Origin: Aphis gossypii
Taxonomy: Eukaryota > Arthropoda > Insecta > Hemiptera > Aphididae
NCBI RefSeq assembly: GCF_020184175.1
Contig: NC_065532.1
Coordinates: 3,968,001 to 4,032,000 of the forward strand
DNA length: 64,000 nt
Direction of reading: 5' to 3'
Shown: positions 38,000 through 50,340 of the stretch, one piece after another
How positions within the stretch are numbered: position 1 is the stretch's first letter
Layout of the letters: every line of letters begins with the position of its first letter
Translations under genes and position numbers: made by a program
The notes under the pieces: generated by a model
Seen by the model: the letters and a program-made list of their open reading frames with translations, nothing else
Database searches by the model: none
Told to the model about the DNA's origin: nothing

Positions 38000-38530
38000 T
38001 TTCGTCTCGTCACTCGTATTTATTACGTATTTATACGCGTGTTCTGCACACAAGCGTCGGCATTGGGAAACTCGGATTTTGCAGATTGGTCGGTCGGTCA
38101 AATTTAGTTTACGGCGCTAAATTAGCCCCGTGACAATCGCATCGTTACCGCAACGTGCGCGCGTTCGCTCGCATAACATTATCATCGCGTTGCCCCTAAA
38201 CGACGGTGGCGTCGTCTCCTTTTAACATCCGTTCAGTGTTCGGTTCAGCCACAAATAATATCGACGTCCCATACACGCACATACAGTTAACACACTGGCG
38301 TGGTTTATTATAGGCGGCCATTGTATTAACAACTATCGCACTGCATCCAATTTGTATAATTTCGACATTTTCCTAGACCTTTACACCGCAGTGACGTCGT
38401 TAATAATAAAAATGATATAGCTCACAAATAATCTTTACACTTGCCTATGTGCGGTTGGTGTGGTTTACTGAGGTTTGGCAATAATTGTCACGTACGTCGA
38501 ATCTTCTTCATCAAATTCCTGTAGGTATAT
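38000..38530. promoter_or_regulatory. CpG-rich block just upstream of otp exon 2
   Basis: About 500 bp of non-repetitive, CG-containing sequence ends 160 bases before exon 2. It includes 'gattggtcggtcggtc' (an inverted CCAAT), 'gcggccattgtatt' (GCCAT and CATTGT words, as in YY1/Pho and Sox sites) and 'gtgacgtcgttaat'. It could be an internal promoter making an otp form with a different 5' end, or an enhancer. There is no direct proof. Confidence 0.4.
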
Positions 38531-38692
38531 GGCAATGGTTTTTTATCGCGCAGTTTAATAATCTAATATATTATTGGGTATGTTAGTTTAGATATGCAAC
38601 ACATTAATAATTGTACTTAGTAATATAATATAAAAATGTTGACGTGTTTTTTTGTTGTTGTTGTTGTTGTTGACGTCGTTTGCGAACCACAG

Positions 38693-39162
38693 GCCATAAG
38701 GACTTCGATGGTCTCAAGCACCGATCGCTACACCAGCTACAGACCGGCGGCGGCGGGGGAGGCGTTCACGACGTCGGCGGTGGTCACGGACTCGGCGGCG
38801 GCACAGGTAACGGTCATCTTCAACAAGGCAACGGCCCGTCACCGCCGCATCAGCTGTCCACCGGCACCGGAAGTGCTGGCGGCGGCGGACCGTTCCGATT
38901 GTCGTGCGGCGGTTTCGACCTGTCGACCGCGGCCGGTCACGGGCTGGCCGCTGCTGCCGCTGTGGCTGCCGCCGGTGGTGGCGGCGCCGGGCTCAACGGC
39001 GACGACGCCGGAAAACCGAACAAGCAGAAGAGACATAGGACCCGGTTCACGCCGGCGCAACTCAACGAGCTGGAGCGGTGCTTCAGCAAGACCCACTATC
39101 CGGACATTTTCATGCGCGAGGAGATCGCCATGCGAATCGGTCTCACCGAGTCCCGAGTACAG
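38693..39162 (+). CDS. otp: Homeobox protein orthopedia, coding exon 2 (homeodomain N-part)
   Basis: The acceptor is 'aaccacag|gccataag' and the donor CAG|GTAATT. With exon 1 it gives residues 15-171. The first part has HKDFDGLKHRSLHQLQ, then runs rich in Gly, then an Ala/Gly stretch (LAAAAAVAAAGGGG). The homeodomain starts at residue 126 (39025): QKRHRTRFTPAQLNELE, then THYPDIFMREE and LTESRVQ, ending exactly at residue 46 of the domain. F8, R5 and the helix 1-2 core are as expected for a paired-like homeodomain, and the wording is that of Orthopedia rather than Rx, Arx or Prop. Otp is a DNA-binding transcription factor needed for neuroendocrine and hindgut/anal-plate development in animals studied. 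GC content is much higher than in flanking introns. Other open frames across this exon (38636-39166 plus, 38839-39177 minus) are shadows. Confidence 0.97.
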
Positions 39163-40109
39163 GTAATTATATTTCATTTTTATTTTTTACTTAAGGATTA
39201 TTACAATATTGTTTGCGATATCCGTCGTCGGGTGATCCAAAGCCACAAGTTTTTCGGCGGCAGGAGTACAAGACCCGTTTGGATTAAACCCTGTCGGCGC
39301 ACTCTATAGGTTTGACCGTAATATTATGATTAGACAAAACAACAACACAACCTGCAGATGGATTATTTAGGGGGGGGCTCGTTTGGTTCAAACAATATAC
39401 TGCGAAATTTCCCTCATTATGTAATTGAATTCGACCATAAATAAATTATAATAATATTCTTCTAACCGTATTGACGGGTAATAATATATTGTCACTGTTA
39501 GATCATAATTATATTAGGTATGTGTATATTGTTTGAAACATTTTTAATTCGACTGCAATATGATTTATAATCTTGAACCGTACATATTTTAGTACAATAC
39601 TTAATTATTAATAAAAATATAAAATTGTATATTGTATAATTATGTTTGTATAATAACCGGTATAAATATAATATTTACAAAAATATTTTCATTATCCATT
39701 ATCCATTATTTATCTGACACAATAAACATGCAGGTGGAAATTATTTGGGGCGCGTGACCATATACTGTATGTCGATTATACACAGTTACGCAGCAATAAT
39801 TGTAAACATATAGGTACATCCTTTGATGTTCGTCTGAATACCAATAATGTTCGGGTTGACAGTAAAATCATGAATATTACATAGTTGATTATTACACCAA
39901 AATGAGTGCATGTTACCAGCTGTTTATAAACGAACAGCGATGACCGACGATAATACACAATAATACTATAGGACATAGGTACTCGATATTTATATTAAAA
40001 ATTGTCATACATCATTTTACAAAGGTTTTCCATGAGTTTTCCAGACTCACATTTAATATATTATTTAATAAAAATGCAAGTACGATATTACGATATTTCT
40101 AAATAACGA

Positions 40110-40285
40110 TCTTATAGAGCCATATAAAATAAACGTATCCTATTTCCACATAAACCCCTCGATTAGGTGGCTTTGTGCAATGGATATCTTGATGCACCGA
40201 TCGTATGGTAAACCCTCGAGCGGAACATGTCGTCGAACCGGAGACGATCATCTCAATAGTTTCACCTTGCGACTGTAACATTATG
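40110..40285 (-). other. Isolated higher-complexity block in otp intron 2
   Basis: About 175 bp of mixed composition lies in AT-rich intron. On the minus strand an open frame (40281-40099) reads MLQSQGETIEMIVSG, STTCSARGF and then IHCTKPPNRG, with balanced amino-acid use but no domain I know. It could be a conserved noncoding element, a lost exon or repeat-derived DNA. Confidence 0.25.
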
Positions 40286-40332
40286 TAATCTATGTAAACG
40301 GTGACACGAAAAACTTAGGTTATAATATATCT

Positions 40333-41231
40333 GTCGTAGGCATATAGTCAAATCAGTCATTTTACTAGGCATGTAGTTAAAGAATTTAATTTTTATGCAA
40401 TTTCACTATCCGCTTATAGACATTTAATAAAATAACTAGGCATTTAACTATGTTTTCTATTAATTATTTATTGTTATTATATATATATAAAAAAAACTAT
40501 GTATTATTTATTAATATGTAAAACGCGTAGGTATATGAAATATGTTTAATTTCATGCACATCGGTACAATTGTTTTAAAATTTGAATCATAAATATATAT
40601 ATATAGGTAATTACTATTTAGATGTGATAATTCGAGTATAAAAAATGATTAAAAAGGTTATATTATAATATTACAAATGTTAATTTTTATTTATTACTCA
40701 TTGTTACATATAATATTGTTTGGTGGCATTTTCTGGAACATTGAATATTTTTTTTAAAAACATAACTTTAAACTTACACCTCAATATAGATGAGGTTCTC
40801 ATACAACCAAGTAGGTACCTACCTATGCTAATTTTCTAAGGTAAAACCAGTGGAAGTTTTATTTTTATTTAATAATAATATTATATAATATAGTACTCAC
40901 TACTCAATACTAGTACTTACCTATATATAATATATATATATATTTATGATTTAATTCTTAAAACAATAGTACCGATGTCCACAAAATTAAACATCATAAA
41001 CACCATATACCTACGTGTTTATCAAATAGCAATAAATAATTAATAAAAAATATGGTTAAACGTTTAAAATAATATAAAATGTTTCATTTTTATTATTTGT
41101 CTGACTTGAAACAGGCATTTGGCTAAATGTCTAGGCGGATAGTGAAGTTGCATAAAAATTAAATTCTTTGACTATACATATACCTAAGCATTTTTTTAGT
41201 AAAATGCCTGATTTGACTAAATTCCTACGAC
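40333..41231. mobile_element. Foldback element with long terminal inverted repeats
   Basis: The outer ends are GTCGTAGG (40333) and CCTACGAC (41231), with similarity continuing inward for about 100 bases per arm: 'tagtcaaatcagtcatttta', 'aagaatttaatttttatgca', 'acttcactatccgc', then 'ggcattt'. The right arm has two short insertions relative to the left. The length is 899 bp, AT-rich inside, no coding. Flanking bases do not show a clear target duplication. It sits in otp intron 2. Confidence 0.88.
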
Positions 41232-43499
41232 GCATTGAACGTATTGGACAATACGGCCATACGGCATATGACACTGGCACATAATATAGGCGAACCGTTT
41301 TTGTCATTGCCTCACGTGATGTTCTACTACAGTTATTACAGTAAACAATATTGGATATCTCACAAACATTTTGATACCATTTTTGCTAAAAATTATATAC
41401 TATATACACCGTTTATATTAATAGTATGATAACATTTAACTCTTAATACTTGATAATATTATTCCGATAATATACGTTATGGGCAAAAATGTTGCGTTAC
41501 AAATAATATAAATATATTAAAATATAAAGTACATCGTAAATGTAGATAATAGTAATATTATTATATAATTAATAACTTCGTGATCATTTTATTTATGATT
41601 AAAATGTATAAGAAATCATATGCCATAGTTATATTTAATAATAAAAAACGACAATTGTTATTAGACTAAGAAGAAAAATATAATAAAATTAAATAATAAT
41701 ATGGTAAATTAAATCTCGGAAGGAGTTCGCTGTTTTAGTACACACTATACCTACCTATCCTATGTTACAATTTGTTGAATTTAATTATAATTCTATACAT
41801 CAAGATTTACAAGCAGAATTTCGTTACGCTGCACTAATTACATATTTAATCTCGGATTCGATAAACGAAATAAAAAACCTTTTTTAAACACAATAATATA
41901 ATAATTTCACATATAGGTACTATTATAGTATTAAAAGATTTAATTCAATAAATTAGGTTTGCGATATCACGATTAAAAAAGTTATTTTAATAATATTTTA
42001 TCTATGATCAAAAAAACAAAAAAAAAAAAAAATTATTATCACTACTTATAATAACACAATAGAAAGTAAACTTTAACTTTTTTCGACCACTATATCAGCA
42101 CTATGTAATAAAATAAATACTAATTATATAATTTACCACAGTTAATAGTACCTATACCTATTTACAATCACTATATCTACTTAAAGTTTAAAGAGACAGG
42201 AAAAGCTATATATTATACTTATAGATTTAGGTATATACTTAAATATATTGGACGTGTAATTAAATAAATCATATCTACATTTGAGCAATATACAAACTAA
42301 AACCAAAATTTCATGTTGTGAAACGTCGATTAATCGAAACTATCATGAGTTAGGTATTTATACAAGTTAATTTATACATAGAAACAATGAAATATAAATA
42401 AGTATATTACCTAAGTGTTTTAATTTATTTTACTAAGCGATGTAACGATAGTATATTATAGCCTATAGCCTATATATACTAATATATAAGTACACTATAA
42501 ATCCTATATTTATAGTTTAAGTACTTACTAAATAGTTATAAAAACTACGGTATACTGCAGATATTATAGTGTATACATAGGTACCTAAAAACGAATTCAA
42601 GTCGTCAATGTCTGTCTGACCATTCAACTATACGCCTACGGCAATAATTGTTGTGGATCTTAGTTCATTAGTTGATATTTTTCAATATTAAGGTCAATAA
42701 CCAAATGGTAAAATGCATATTTAAACCATTTTACACTTATGAGACGTGAGTAAGACATTTCAAATTTAATTTATTCAACACGCTGAGTATACAATATATA
42801 TTAAATTGCAATCAAATATATTATTATACGTTATAATTCCGTGCATACAAGATAAGTGTGAACAGGTGTTTTAAAAATTAAACTTGGATCTTTGATTATA
42901 AGTTCATATATTTGGATCTTTGTCTATTTGTTGAAAAAAACATCATTTGATTTGTAAACAAACATCAAATTATTAATACATTAATATTATAAGATCTTCC
43001 AGCTACCAACAATAAATTTAAAAAACCATAATTTATTTTAATAAAAATGTATAATTTAATTTAATTAAAATTATTTATATGATTAATTTTTACCTACTGG
43101 TTTTTTTTTTTTTTGTATAATAAAGTATATTATTTTATATTTTATATGTACGAACTGTAAAAAAAGTAGGTACCTATACAAAACTTTGTTTTGAGAAAAG
43201 ACAATATTTCTCATACAAATTATACAAAAAATGTTAACCTAACCTAACCTTTAAGAAAAAAGAATGTGGCAACCTTATATACCATGCAAAAAGCTGTTAT
43301 GCACATCACACAATTCATTCGAGAAAATAGAATTGATGATGACATTATAAATTTATAACATTTACTGCATACTGTTATGTGCATAACAAACTCTATTATT
43401 ACTCTGGAAATGGACATGAGCGTCGCGCGCGTATGCAATAAGTAATAACAATAATAATAATAACAACAACAACAATAATAATATTTATATTATTTATAC

Positions 43500-44260
43500 T
43501 ATTTACGATTGTCTGGCGCGTGCCGTCCAATTGCTTTTGTCGATCGCAGAAGTGTCTGTTTTTGAACGGCAGCGGCTCGAATAAAACCTAACCTAAAAGT
43601 TGTGCACGTCGTCGTTTTAGTGGGGACTTTGTAGTTTGAGCAAGCGGCGCGTCGTATACGATATCAACGCTGTACGCCCGACGCCGACCGTGCGGGAGGC
43701 GTGTAGCGCGCCAAGTCCGTCCCCCGTCGTTGTGTCACCTTTTCGCCGCCGCCACGGCCTCCCATCGGCTCTCTCCGGCGGCGCAAATAACACCCACCGA
43801 TCCCCTCGCTAAGGTTTCCGCTCTTCGTCTGCAGACCCACACGCACCCCTCTCGTCCGACAGCCGTAAAACCATCTCCCTCAACCCCCAACCCCCCCCCC
43901 CAAAAAAAAAAAACCAGGACGGCGCCGAGTTTTGCAATTTTAACGGACCCTACGCATTCTCCCCCGTTCGTACAGCAGCGCCTACACCTAATAAACAGTG
44001 ATCAACCCAAATCCTCACGACTGTTTATCAAACGCACAGATTGCTTTCCCCGCGCCGCATACATACCGCATCGTTTCAACGGTTCTCTTCCCCCGCGAAA
44101 ATAACGCCACATAAAATAATACCTATATTATTATGTATACGCGCACTTTTTTTTTTTGCCGCACCCGATGCCGCCAAACCTTCGAGACCGCGCCGTTTTG
44201 CGTTTTTCGGGAAACTCGCGGTTGAAAACGATTTTTTAATCAAATAAACTCGCGTCGTGT
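43500..44260. promoter_or_regulatory. GC-rich block 1 in otp intron 2
   Basis: About 750 bp is rich in C and CG, with a C10-A11 tract at 43890-43912. Open frames occur on both strands (43730-44104 plus, 44041-44247 plus, 43664-43846 minus). These overlap and are low in complexity (Pro/Ser/Thr-rich), so I do not call them genes. It resembles the block before otp exon 1 in composition. Candidate enhancer, internal promoter or first exon of a nested noncoding RNA. Confidence 0.4.
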
Positions 44261-45564
44261 TCAAGTTTTCAAAACTTTTTTCGCGTGCATAAACTATATA
44301 TGTGCCTACGTATATATATATTAAGTATATACGAGAATCGCTAGGTATATATTTTATACGTATATATACGACCCGTATACTTTATTACAATATTTTATAT
44401 TATATGTATATTGTACAGCGATAAACGCGTATATATATTGCATTAGCTATATTGTGTATAGGTATACTTTGTAAACCGGCCTTTGGTTTACGATTTTAAT
44501 AAACAATAAAAAAAAAAAAAAACACCCACATATATGTGCTACAGTTGTGGGTGTAATACGTACACAGCATGTAATGTATAACCCGTGTATATATCATGCG
44601 ACTAGCTTTACTGTAGTTCACAGCCGCACGTATACTATATAATTTACTAGATAGCATTTCTTTTTTCCAGTAACTCTGCGTTATATATTTGTTATTTATT
44701 TTTGAGAACTATCAACTATATACACACATACCTGAGTACAATGTATTGTATAAACTATATAATGGTAAGATGTTGTTATATAAAATTAAATATTATAATT
44801 AAATATTCCACGCCATAAAGTATAAAATAATGATTAGGTCTGATAGATAGGTATATTGGATTCAGGGCGGAGCAATGAATGTAATGACTTTAGAATTGTA
44901 TGTTTTTATTTTGTCTGTTTACACGGTAAGCAATCGATTAAATGCTCCAATTTGGACAGAAAATTAGATCTATTTTGTACTTTTTTAGAAGTCAAAATTT
45001 AAAACCCATCACAATATTTTTTTATAATTAAAAAAAACAAATAAAAAATTAAGGAAATATGGTAAGTTTTACACTAATCCAATATTATTATTAAAATAAT
45101 TGTTTTATAACCATTATAGCCAAAATTTAAACAATCTTCACAATCATTTTTCATTATATATAATGAATTATCATTGAATTCAAATTTAACAAAATCCATA
45201 ATATAGTGTTTTACTCGAAAACGATGGCTCCACTCGACACGTCGCTATACCTAATGTAGTAATGTATAGCAAAGCGATACTCCCTTTCCTACTTCTATGT
45301 ATATATATTGTACATATTTCATAAATTGCCTCTGTACTATATCATTATACTTTTTATTGTAGGTACAGACGAAATATTGACCAGTCTCCAGTGCACTAAT
45401 AATAAATGTATATTTATTCGTGTAGTTATATATATAAATAATAACATTTCATAAAATAAAAAATTATAAATCTTGAACTAACTACGTAGAATTGGTATTT
45501 ACAAGTAATATTTTGTGTGAATCATATTTTTTTACAGTCATTATTATTTATCGACGGTATTTTG

Positions 45565-45715
45565 TTAAAAGGGCGTTTTCCACTAAAAATCGAAAAATAC
45601 GTTTTTGGCATCAAAATTTTCAGAAAAATCACGAGAATAATCTAGTAGAACGGCGTACGTCTATGGAAAAATATGATAGTAATACCGAATGCAAGACATA
45701 CAGACGCCCTTTTAA
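45565..45715. mobile_element. Short MITE with TTAAAAGGGCGT ends
   Basis: The 151-bp unit is bounded by perfect 12-base inverted repeats, TTAAAAGGGCGT (45565-45576) and ACGCCCTTTTAA (45704-45715). The outermost TTAA at both ends could be a TTAA target duplication as in piggyBac-type elements, or simply part of the repeat. An open frame (45492-45722) runs through it but is K/R/N-rich with no known motif. Confidence 0.7.
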
Positions 45716-47861
45716 AAATTAAAATAATTATAGATTAGGTAAAAGTTTTTTTTACTGATATTTAAACTAATTTTCAAAAGAAACGTTTTTATATCCATCT
45801 ATACAGTAGTTAGATATACGTATATTATTGTTAAGTGCCTAAAATAGTATTTTACTGTTAAAAGTAAATAATAAATTGTTTTGCGACGAGTGCGACAGAG
45901 CATTATTTTTTGACAAAATAAAGTGAAAACTCGACATGTTAGGATTGTGGACTAAAATACCAAATGTAACACAAACAATATGTTTACTCGTATATATAAT
46001 ATAATTGTACTCGAATAGTGTTAAACAGTGGATTAACTTTTTAGCTTATGCATTAAATAATATATACCTAAATCCAGTGAAATAATGTGAAATGTCAACA
46101 AAAAAACATTGTAGATAGTTAGGTACTATGCTTTCTTATGACTAGTAATGAGTACCTATATTGATACATTACAGGCATTGTATCATGACAAAATAAATAT
46201 TTATTGTAAATCATATTATAGGTACTATAATAATGGTAATGTAGTCTATACTCTATAGACTTTTGGTACGTTTTAAATAATAATAGAATTATTATGTTTA
46301 TTAAGTATTTTACTTGTATATACCTATTTATTTATTGTGAAATTCTGCAATACATATAAACATATAACTTATATATCTGGTATATTTTGAATTGTATAGG
46401 AAATTTCAGATTTGGAGTGCAGTTACGTATTAAACACATCCTAACTATAAATTAATAGTAAATTATTGTGTTCTGTATAGGTGCATACAATTAACGTACA
46501 ATTAAATTCTCAATTTTTAACATATTACATATTATAATGTTATAAAATCATATAAAGATAAAAAAAAATTATCAAAATACTAAGTAAAACTTGTGATTTC
46601 CGGGAAAATTAAATGTAAATAGATGTACCTTGTAAAATTCTGATTTTTAAATTTATTTAACGAAAACATTCAAATCGTTTAATAATAAATTTAAAATGAA
46701 ATATATTTTAATTTCATATAACAATTAAAAGTGATATAAGTATACTGTATAGGTAGTATAATTAAAAATATTTTAAGATTGCTTATTACTAAAATTCCAC
46801 CTTTTAAGTTTTTACTACTGCAATTTAATAACTATCAATTTTTTCATTAAATGAAAAATGTCAATGACTTTGATACCAATATTATAGAAACCTATATACA
46901 TACATACAAATTATACTATTTATATTGTTATATACCTGTTTAACGGTAGTTTTAGATTTTAGAATGACAAAATATAATATAATATACTAGTGTCGAGTAT
47001 ATTACTAAATATAGTGTGATATAAATATAGAACTTAATTGCATCGCAGTTTTCCTTTAATTATAACTATATTAGTACTTAATATTTAATCAAACTTGTAA
47101 TTACAATTACCATATACCAAGCCCTGTGTGTTCCATTCAATAATACAGTGTTTAAATTTCAAAATTCCACATAACTAGATATTGTATTCTATAAAATTAA
47201 TACTGCCATATTTTAAGGTCGATATTATGATAGTTTAAAATGGTTTATTTAACGCAAAATTAAATTATACGTATAAAATGCAAGTACCTATCACATTCAA
47301 ATCAATACTGCAGAATTATTCGCAGAACACATAGGTAATTTATAAATTTATTATACTATAGATTTTAAGAATGCATAGTAAATAATATGCATATCTATAG
47401 GTATTGACATAATTTTAAAAAACTTTAAATTACAATCTTTACTACAATATTACATTTATATGGCTTATTGCGGCTATGTAGAAGATGTAGTTTAGGTAAG
47501 TGCAACTATTTACAAAAGAATGGCTAGACTGCAACTACGTTAGTCCATACTCCATTTAGTCAAAAAGTTCATACTTTCTATACACATGTTTAGATACTGA
47601 TTTAAATTTATTTTTAGTGTTGCAAAAAAAAATCTTGAAATCTTTCAACGAGATCTACCATAAATAAAAATAATAGTTTTCCTAATTTTCCATTTAAAAT
47701 ATTCTAAGATATATTCTAAATAGAATCAACAAAGAACTGCTTTATTATTTTTGCTTTAAAATTTAAAAATAATTGTACACCAGTTATTTATATTATATTG
47801 ATTATATAAATGTATAATGTATTTTCATTTGGCCACTTAAGTACTTTCAGTTTGTTCTCTC

Positions 47862-47970
47862 GTTGCTAATATTAAAATCATAAAACAATGGTTCTAAAGA
47901 AGCTATCAAAATAATGTCATCTGCGAATGCCGTTCTTTATTTTCTGTCCGTCAAACTTATGTCCCGTAGG
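47862..47970 (-). pseudogene. LINE RT catalytic-motif fragment (minus strand)
   Basis: On the minus strand the sequence reads GHKFDGQKI and then, after a one-base frame change, FADDIILIAS. This is the palm motif of non-LTR reverse transcriptases (G-x-x-I-x-G-x-x-I-x-x-L-x-F-A-D-D-I-x-L-I-A). Both catalytic aspartates remain but the fragment is only about 110 bp. It lies antisense to otp within intron 2. Confidence 0.82.
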
Positions 47971-49339
47971 GAAAACACTATATTCATTTTTATATTGATA
48001 TAATGGAACTGTGTTAGTGACAACGCGCGTCACCCTATATGCTCAGTTCTATCATATGGCACTTCATCCACATTTGACTTTGATTGATTTTACAGAATAT
48101 AAATTTATTAATAATAATATAATGTAATAATAATAATAATTATACGTACACAGTATACCATCGCATCGCTGTGTGGGTATTAACCAGTGCGGGTCACTGA
48201 CTAAGTAACGATTTACCACGGCTCATGGCTGTTAAAAATATGTTTTGTTGGAGAAATGTAATTAAATAATTTCACAATCAATCAGTGAAAGACTTTAATG
48301 TATACTATTAAATAAATAGTTGTTAAAGAATTATTAATTATTTGCAATATTAAGTTTATATTATATTTTATACACTGATTAGAATAATATTAGAATTACA
48401 CCATTTATTATTATTTAAAAAGTCTGAAAATTTCTTTCCCAATTAATTAAAAAACTTCCGAGGTATTAAACTCTTAAACTAACATAGTTTATTACAACTC
48501 ATTTTAAACAATGATTAATTCATTAAAATGTTAAAAAGATAATAAGATCAAAAGCCAAAATTGAGTCCTCAGAGAATATATTTATATAATTATTTTTCAA
48601 AAACTATTTAAACTACTACTATAAACTTTATAGTAAAAATATTTGACACAAAACCGGGATTATATGAATCAATATTTTGAAAGTTAAGATTTAATTAATT
48701 CGAACGTTAAAACTAATATTTTATATTTTGTATTGCTATGATAATTTTTTAATAATGCTGAATTCAATCATTATTAATTGTAAATATATCATTAGTATAC
48801 AACATATTATAATACATAACACTGGGCTATTCTCATAAACTCTACGCGATAATCTAGCCATTTAGGTAAATGCGTAAGGAATATTAAAGATTGATAATTT
48901 TTCTATAAATAATTTTTAGTAAAATGGTATTCGTTACTAAAATTAAAAAATAAATAAATGCAGATAATACGTAGTATAAAAACAAAAAAAAATTATAATA
49001 TAATATCAAAATAAGCTGCAACGGACGTATGTCATGATTTTCTATAGCCTGCCCACAACTCCCAAGAGAGTGGGTAATAAAGACGAAATAGGAGATATAT
49101 ATATATATTATGAGAGATTTTATAAAGACAAAAATCGAGATGAAGCCGATCGAAACGGTGCTCGGCTCGTCAGTTTATAATTGATGTAACGCGCGTTGGA
49201 CTTGCAGGCAAAAAATAAAAAAAATCACGTTCATATATTATATATGTGCAGTATATATACTCACGTAGGTATATACTTTGTACACTAAACATATAATACG
49301 ATAGGTCCGGGGAAAAAATGTATATATATATATATAAAG

Positions 49340-50340
49340 CGCGGGGAGGGAAAGTTTTTACTTTTTAAAAGCAAATACTTGTCGCGCGATCCGCTCCAAA
49401 GAAAAACGAAAGAATTCGGCGTCCGCGATGACGTGACGTCACAAACACAACTCTCTCACTCTCTCTCTCTCTCTCGACAGATATAAACACAGTATACACA
49501 CACACACACACACACACACAAAGCGTAAAGGACCGACGATGGGGTGGCAAATGCGGTGCGCGGCTGAGTTATAACGTCCCAGGAGAGGAGATCAACACTA
49601 GTTATCCATTGTGGTCGGCGGCTGCATGCCCTTTATATATATATATATACATATATATATTATATGCGTTCCTCTCGCAGTCGCCGACGCATCGCTACCG
49701 ACGCACCACCCGCGCCGCCACCGCACCACTATACCCGCCGCCACCGCGCGGACGTTGATGGTAAATTATAAATACGCCATTAAACCCTGTCGCGCGCGCG
49801 TCTCTCGTCCTTCTCCTCCGACGGCGGCGGCGTATCCCTTGCGCGCGCCATACCGGCACATGATATGTGTCCCTGCGCCGTCGTCGTTCGTTGCCGGCGC
49901 GCAAATCCCGCGGGTGTGATGTGCGCCGGTATACTATAATACTACCGCCACTATCATATACTATAATAATATAGTCGCTCGTACATTTACGGCGATGCAC
50001 GCTGCACCTCCGCCGCCGTATAATATTTAAACGCGCGCGCGCGCGACATATTGCGCCGCGACCGATATATGTGTGACAGTGGTTTTTATTTATTCTTGTA
50101 CGTACAGTATAATAATATAATATGCATTAGCCGCTTACTGCGCGCCCCGTCAAAAAGGATCATTTTTGTCGTTCTCCTCCTCCCCCCCGCAGCATCGCAA
50201 AAGTCACGCTTTCCATTATTTTCGCGCACTCGCGTCATTTTTGTATACAGACGCACCCTCGTAGTCGGCCGTCACAATCCGCCGTCGTCGTCCTCGGGCG
50301 TTTATTTGTTTTTTTTTTTTTTTTTTTCACCACATAATCA
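49340..50340. promoter_or_regulatory. GC-rich block 2 in otp intron 2, promoter-like
   Basis: About 1 kb is CG-rich, with the same ingredients as the block before otp exon 1: a CT run (about 49449-49474), then a CA run (about 49496-49520), then CG-rich sequence including a pure CG run at 50032-50045. A full CRE/ATF palindrome TGACGTCA is at 49434-49441. Overlapping open frames on both strands (49611-49919 plus, 49695-50000 minus, 50051-50365 plus) are Arg/Pro/Ser-rich and look like shadows of base composition. Candidate internal promoter or enhancer. Confidence 0.45.
49434..49441. promoter_or_regulatory. CRE/ATF palindrome TGACGTCA
   Basis: A full 8-base cAMP-response-type site within 'gatgacgtgacgtcacaaac', overlapping an upstream half-site TGACG. 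It lies a few bases before the CT run in GC-rich block 2. Confidence 0.5.

Larger units (their letters stand above)
33950..38692 (+). other. otp: otp intron 1 (4743 bp)
   Basis: It starts GTAAGC and ends in a GTT-rich tract (38651-38671) followed by 'gcgaaccacag'. It is mostly AT-rich. It contains a 666-bp DNA element (37084-37749), a GC-richer block before exon 2 (38000-38530), a mixed block at about 36830-36930 with GCGGAC...GTCCGC arms, and a short CCTAA triplet at 36121-36136. No other gene is recognised. Confidence 0.8.

Noticed and set aside
38636..39166. 176-codon plus-strand frame over otp exon 2
   Set aside because: It is a different phase from the homeodomain frame and reads low-complexity Ser/Thr/Ala sequence; a shadow of the real exon.
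43236..43250. Telomere-like CCTAA repeats (also 36121-36136)
   Set aside because: Only three units each; TTAGG is the insect telomere unit, but such short runs are common inside aphid DNA and give no sign of a telomere.
45492..45722. 76-codon frame spanning the TTAA MITE
   Set aside because: It runs through both inverted tips of the element and has no known motif.
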